Assembly (NCBI GenBank): GCA_022266195.1
Contig: WHVY01000006.1
Span: 2,356,001-2,420,000 of the forward strand
DNA: 64,000 nucleotides
Direction: 5' to 3'
From: Tetranychus cinnabarinus
Taxonomy: Eukaryota; Arthropoda; Arachnida; Trombidiformes; Tetranychidae
Below are positions 62,471 to 64,000 of the stretch, one piece after another; positions within the stretch are counted from its first letter, which is position 1, and every line of letters starts with the position of its first letter. The notes beneath the pieces were generated by a model, which was not told the DNA's origin, did not search any database, and saw nothing but the letters and a program-made list of their open reading frames with translations. The position numbers and the translations under genes are program-made.

Positions 62471-62508
62471 TATATAAGCTACAAAGATCATTGCATTTCA
62501 TCATTACA
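62471..62508 (+). promoter_or_regulatory. TATA box and initiator of the TBP-like gene
   Basis: TATATAA at 62471-62477. A TCATTA initiator-like word starts at 62501, putting its A about 32 bp after the first T of the box, the usual TATA-to-start distance. Transcription from there would leave only about 10 nt before the ATG at 62513. This argues for that ATG and against the upstream in-frame ATG at 62429, which lies before the TATA box. Confidence 0.6.
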
Positions 62509-62512
62509 ATCA

Positions 62513-63001
62513 ATGATGTCAGTTGAGTATGAGATAACTAATATTGTTTCAATCTGGAATCTTGGTCAGAGAATTGATCTTCCGGAAAATGATTACAAAG
62601 GACGTAAACGATTTAATGGATGGATAAAAAAAGATGGGAAAAAAACTTGCATTGCTTTTGCTTCTGGTAAAGTCACAACTACAGGATTTAAATCCCTAGC
62701 AGATGTTGCTGTAACAATAAAGATAATGTTTCCGGATTATGATTCATTTTTAGAGAAGATTGTAAGTATTGCTGTCAAGTCTTTTCTCCCTTATCAGATT
62801 GATAAACGAAAGTTTTTCAATGAACCGGATATCATATATGAACCAGAACTATTTCCTGCTGCTCTTTGGTACTACAACAAGATTTGTTTAATGTTTTTTC
62901 ACACCAACTCAATTGTTATGAATGGATTACAAAGATTTTCTGATATTGAAATTGTATTGGCTGCTTTCATGAAGAGGGCGCTCCCTTTTAAAAAAGTATA
63001 A
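62513..63001 (+). CDS. Divergent TATA-binding protein (TBP) homologue
   Basis: 162 residues from the ATG at 62513 (a second ATG follows at once). The whole protein is a TBP saddle. Repeat 1: TNIVSIWNLG, KRFNGWI, FASGKVTTTG (TBP: NIVSTVNLG, KRFAAVI, FSSGKMVCTG). Repeat 2: YEPELFPAALWYY, then ICLMFFHTNSIVMNG and a final helix ending LPFKK (TBP: YEPELFPGLIYRM, VLLIFVSGKVVLTG, GFRK). The four Phe positions that intercalate into the TATA minor groove in TBP are Phe here (about 34, 49, 114, 128). The loops between strands are 2-3 residues shorter than in host TBPs and the whole is shorter than the usual 180-residue core, so this is not a copy of a cellular TBP gene. No intron is seen. It probably recruits RNA polymerase II to the element's own TATA promoters (inference). 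Confidence 0.85.
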   Translation: MMSVEYEITNIVSIWNLGQRIDLPENDYKGRKRFNGWIKKDGKKTCIAFASGKVTTTGFKSLADVAVTIKIMFPDYDSFLEKIVSIAVKSFLPYQIDKRKFFNEPDIIYEPELFPAALWYYNKICLMFFHTNSIVMNGLQRFSDIEIVLAAFMKRALPFKKV

Positions 63002-63106
63002 ATAATCAAGTTCAACACTACTTGGTTATCAGTTAACTACCTTTCTTATTTGAGTGAACTATAAACTATATAATTTGTTTGTTTTATAAAATACATTATT
63101 TTTGTC
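63002..63106 (+). promoter_or_regulatory. TATA promoter of the PC4-like gene
   Basis: TATATAAT at 63067-63074, 40 bp before the ATG at 63107. The TBP-like gene has 42 bp between the same points. A second weaker TATAAAA lies at 63085. The 105-bp space between the two genes leaves room for a short 3' UTR plus this promoter. Confidence 0.55.
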
Positions 63107-63862
63107 ATGCCGAACTTACGTTGGAGAAAGCACTCAGTGCTTAAACTTGCTGATAATTTAGTTCTTACTTTATCATCTGGTTTCTCTGATGAAGGAGATT
63201 TTCTCTGTACCCGTGTAGATATCCGTGAATGGTATAACGATTACCCGACCCACAGAGGCGTTGTTCTAGCAAAACGCCACCTGATCCTACTTAAAGAGTT
63301 TATCCGTGCTTTCATCGTCCAGGATGGTCCTGAATTTATCGAAGTTGAAGATTTCAAAGTACAAAGAAGTGCTTACAACTTTATTACCATTCAGAAGAAG
63401 ATGAAGGTTATAAAAATAAAACCACCTGAAATAGCTCATTTGAAAACTTTGCTTCCAGGAATAATTTACCTTCTTGGTGTTCAACAGAAGAATAATTTGG
63501 AAAAGAAAGAAATTCATGATCTGTTGATTGATTTCTTTTTGTTTTGTTCATTTGTCGCTTATGAAGTCAATAATGGACGCCTCGTGCCTGATCAATTGAT
63601 TGGACAAGCGCTGGATACAGCTCGGATTGAAAGATTCAAAGAATCCTTACCAGATAATTATGAACGTTTTAAGCAAATTTTCATATATCCATTCAATCTC
63701 AATGATATGTCTACTCCGAGGAATGTTGATAGTATTTTGAGAAGAATTGAGGATAAACAATTTGTTTCCGGTGCTGTTCGATTTGCTGAATTGGACCGAG
63801 ATATATTCAATTCACTGGCAACGTATCTTTACAAGGTTATCTATTTTCCATTTAATGAATGA
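63107..63862 (+). CDS. PC4-like (p15 coactivator) domain protein
   Basis: 251 residues if unspliced. Residues about 10-66 align with the PC4 C-terminal domain: four short strands, then CTRVDIREWYND..THRGVVLAKRHLILLKEFI, where human PC4 has VLIDIREYWMD..GRKGISLNPEQWSQLKEQI. PC4 is a single-stranded-DNA-binding coactivator that acts between activators, TFIIA/TBP and polymerase II. The remaining 180 residues are not recognised; part (KMKVIKIKPPEIAHLKTLL) could be a second, degenerate strand-helix unit. At 63835 the frame meets a possible donor (AAG|GTTATC), and an acceptor at 63896 joins phase 0 to a RING-like exon, so the stop at 63860-63862 may be intronic. It follows the TBP-like gene on the same strand. 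Confidence 0.7.
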   Translation: MPNLRWRKHSVLKLADNLVLTLSSGFSDEGDFLCTRVDIREWYNDYPTHRGVVLAKRHLILLKEFIRAFIVQDGPEFIEVEDFKVQRSAYNFITIQKKMKVIKIKPPEIAHLKTLLPGIIYLLGVQQKNNLEKKEIHDLLIDFFLFCSFVAYEVNNGRLVPDQLIGQALDTARIERFKESLPDNYERFKQIFIYPFNLNDMSTPRNVDSILRRIEDKQFVSGAVRFAELDRDIFNSLATYLYKVIYFPFNE

Positions 63863-63896
63863 AACTTAAAGGTGATAATTATATTCTTTGCTTTAG

Positions 63897-64000
63897 GTAT
63901 ACAACTGTTTACCGGACCCGGAAGCAACAGTTGGTGGTACTTCAACAGATTCTTGTTTTATTTGTATTTCAAATGTAATTGACACAGTTTGTCTTCCTTG
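63897..64000 (+). CDS. Probable 3' exon encoding a RING finger (cut by window end)
   Basis: A TAG stands just before this frame and no ATG follows, so it can be translated only by splicing. CTTTGCTTTAG (63886-63896) is a good acceptor. With the donor after 63835 the intron is 61 bp and phase 0. The frame reads VYNCLPDPEATVGG..DSCFICISNVIDTVCLP and the last two bases are TG. C-x2-C followed by 11 residues and then an expected Cys is the spacing of IAP-type RING fingers (C-x2-C-x11-C-G-H). The product would be a PC4-RING fusion with likely ubiquitin-ligase activity. Only the first part of the finger is visible. Confidence 0.5.

Larger units (their letters stand above)
62138..64000 (+). mobile_element. 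Polinton-like or virus-derived insertion, left end (continues past window)
   Basis: The junction is seen by comparison with Gr-2: identical through ACTCGA (62137), then AGTAGTAAAAAAAAGAG.. A 5'-AG terminus and 6-bp target duplications are features of Polinton/Maverick elements, so ACTCGA is the predicted duplication. The first 140 bp are richer in C/CT than the host (CTCCGGTCC, CCCCATCCAGGC) and include a related pair of words, AGGCACTTTCCGGT and AGGCACTTCCGTTT. Next come a palindrome, a TATA promoter, a TBP-like gene, a second TATA promoter and a PC4-like gene with a likely RING exon. No polymerase, integrase, ATPase or capsid gene is visible in this 1.86 kb, so the class is an inference. 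Confidence 0.6.

Noticed and set aside
62289..62504. Minus-strand 71-residue frame with one hydrophobic segment, opposite the TBP-like gene
   Set aside because: It runs across the palindrome and TATA box of the TBP-like gene and has no promoter of its own that I can see. Hydrophobic chance frames are common in AT-rich DNA. A small viral membrane protein is possible but unsupported.
62429..62512. Upstream in-frame ATG giving the TBP-like protein 28 more residues
   Set aside because: The extra residues span the palindrome and TATA box and do not resemble TBP. The TATA-to-initiator spacing favours the ATG at 62513.
1..64000. CRISPR arrays, tRNA and rRNA genes
   Set aside because: No regularly spaced direct repeats. 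B-box-like GGTTCRAAAT words (e.g. near 29934 and 31390) lack a matching A box and cloverleaf. No rRNA-like sequence.

Overview
This is animal nuclear DNA. It is AT-rich, its genes are split by spliceosomal introns (GT..AG, many only 60-130 bp), and it carries metazoan genes: PMCA calcium pump, Hrs, TIM21, IGHMBP2, USP36-like and chemoreceptors of the gustatory type. A small-intron arthropod genome with tandem gustatory-type receptors best fits an acariform mite such as a spider mite (Tetranychidae). That species-level guess is inference. The six-frame open reading frames break at every intron, so the gene models here were rebuilt by hand from splice sites, phase and family alignment.

Layout. 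1.0-8.8 kb: tandem duplication of an IGHMBP2/SMUBP-2 helicase gene on the minus strand. Copy 2 (5661-8724) is complete with R3H and AN1 domains. Copy 1 (1538-4331) has lost its AN1 finger through a small indel and a 3' deletion. An inverted-repeat (MITE-like) element sits between them. 9.2 kb: an unlisted 56-residue candidate secreted cysteine-rich peptide. 9.9-12.4 kb: seven-exon USP36/42-type deubiquitinase (minus). 14.4-46.3 kb: one PMCA-type calcium ATPase gene (minus), 15 coding exons rebuilt to 1146 residues, with a 17-kb intron and two 4.4-kb introns in an otherwise compact genome. 49.4-51.8 kb: Hrs/HGS (plus). 52.3-53.0 kb: TIM21 (plus). 53.1-54.0 kb: CCDC97-like (minus, convergent with TIM21). 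54.8-55.6 kb: unrecognised secreted proprotein with two micro-exons and a furin-like site.

55.6-62.1 kb: a tandem array of gustatory-receptor-like genes (Gr-1, Gr-2, Gr-3). The duplicated unit also carries pieces of exon 1 and upstream DNA of the neighbouring secreted-protein gene. One spacer holds a broken gag-like retroelement fragment.

62.138 kb to the window edge: the most interesting part. Gr-3 is cut in its reading frame by an insertion that begins 5'-AGTAGT, consistent with the 5'-AG terminus of Polinton/Maverick elements. The visible 1.86 kb encodes a highly divergent TBP (TATA-binding protein) homologue that keeps phenylalanines at all four DNA-intercalating positions, then a protein with a PC4-like (p15 coactivator) domain, probably spliced to a RING-finger exon that runs off the window. 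Both genes have a TATATAA box about 40 bp before their ATG, and a perfect 12+12 bp palindrome precedes the first. I read this as a mobile or virus-derived element carrying its own small polymerase II transcription kit. Its core replication and capsid genes, if any, lie outside the window.
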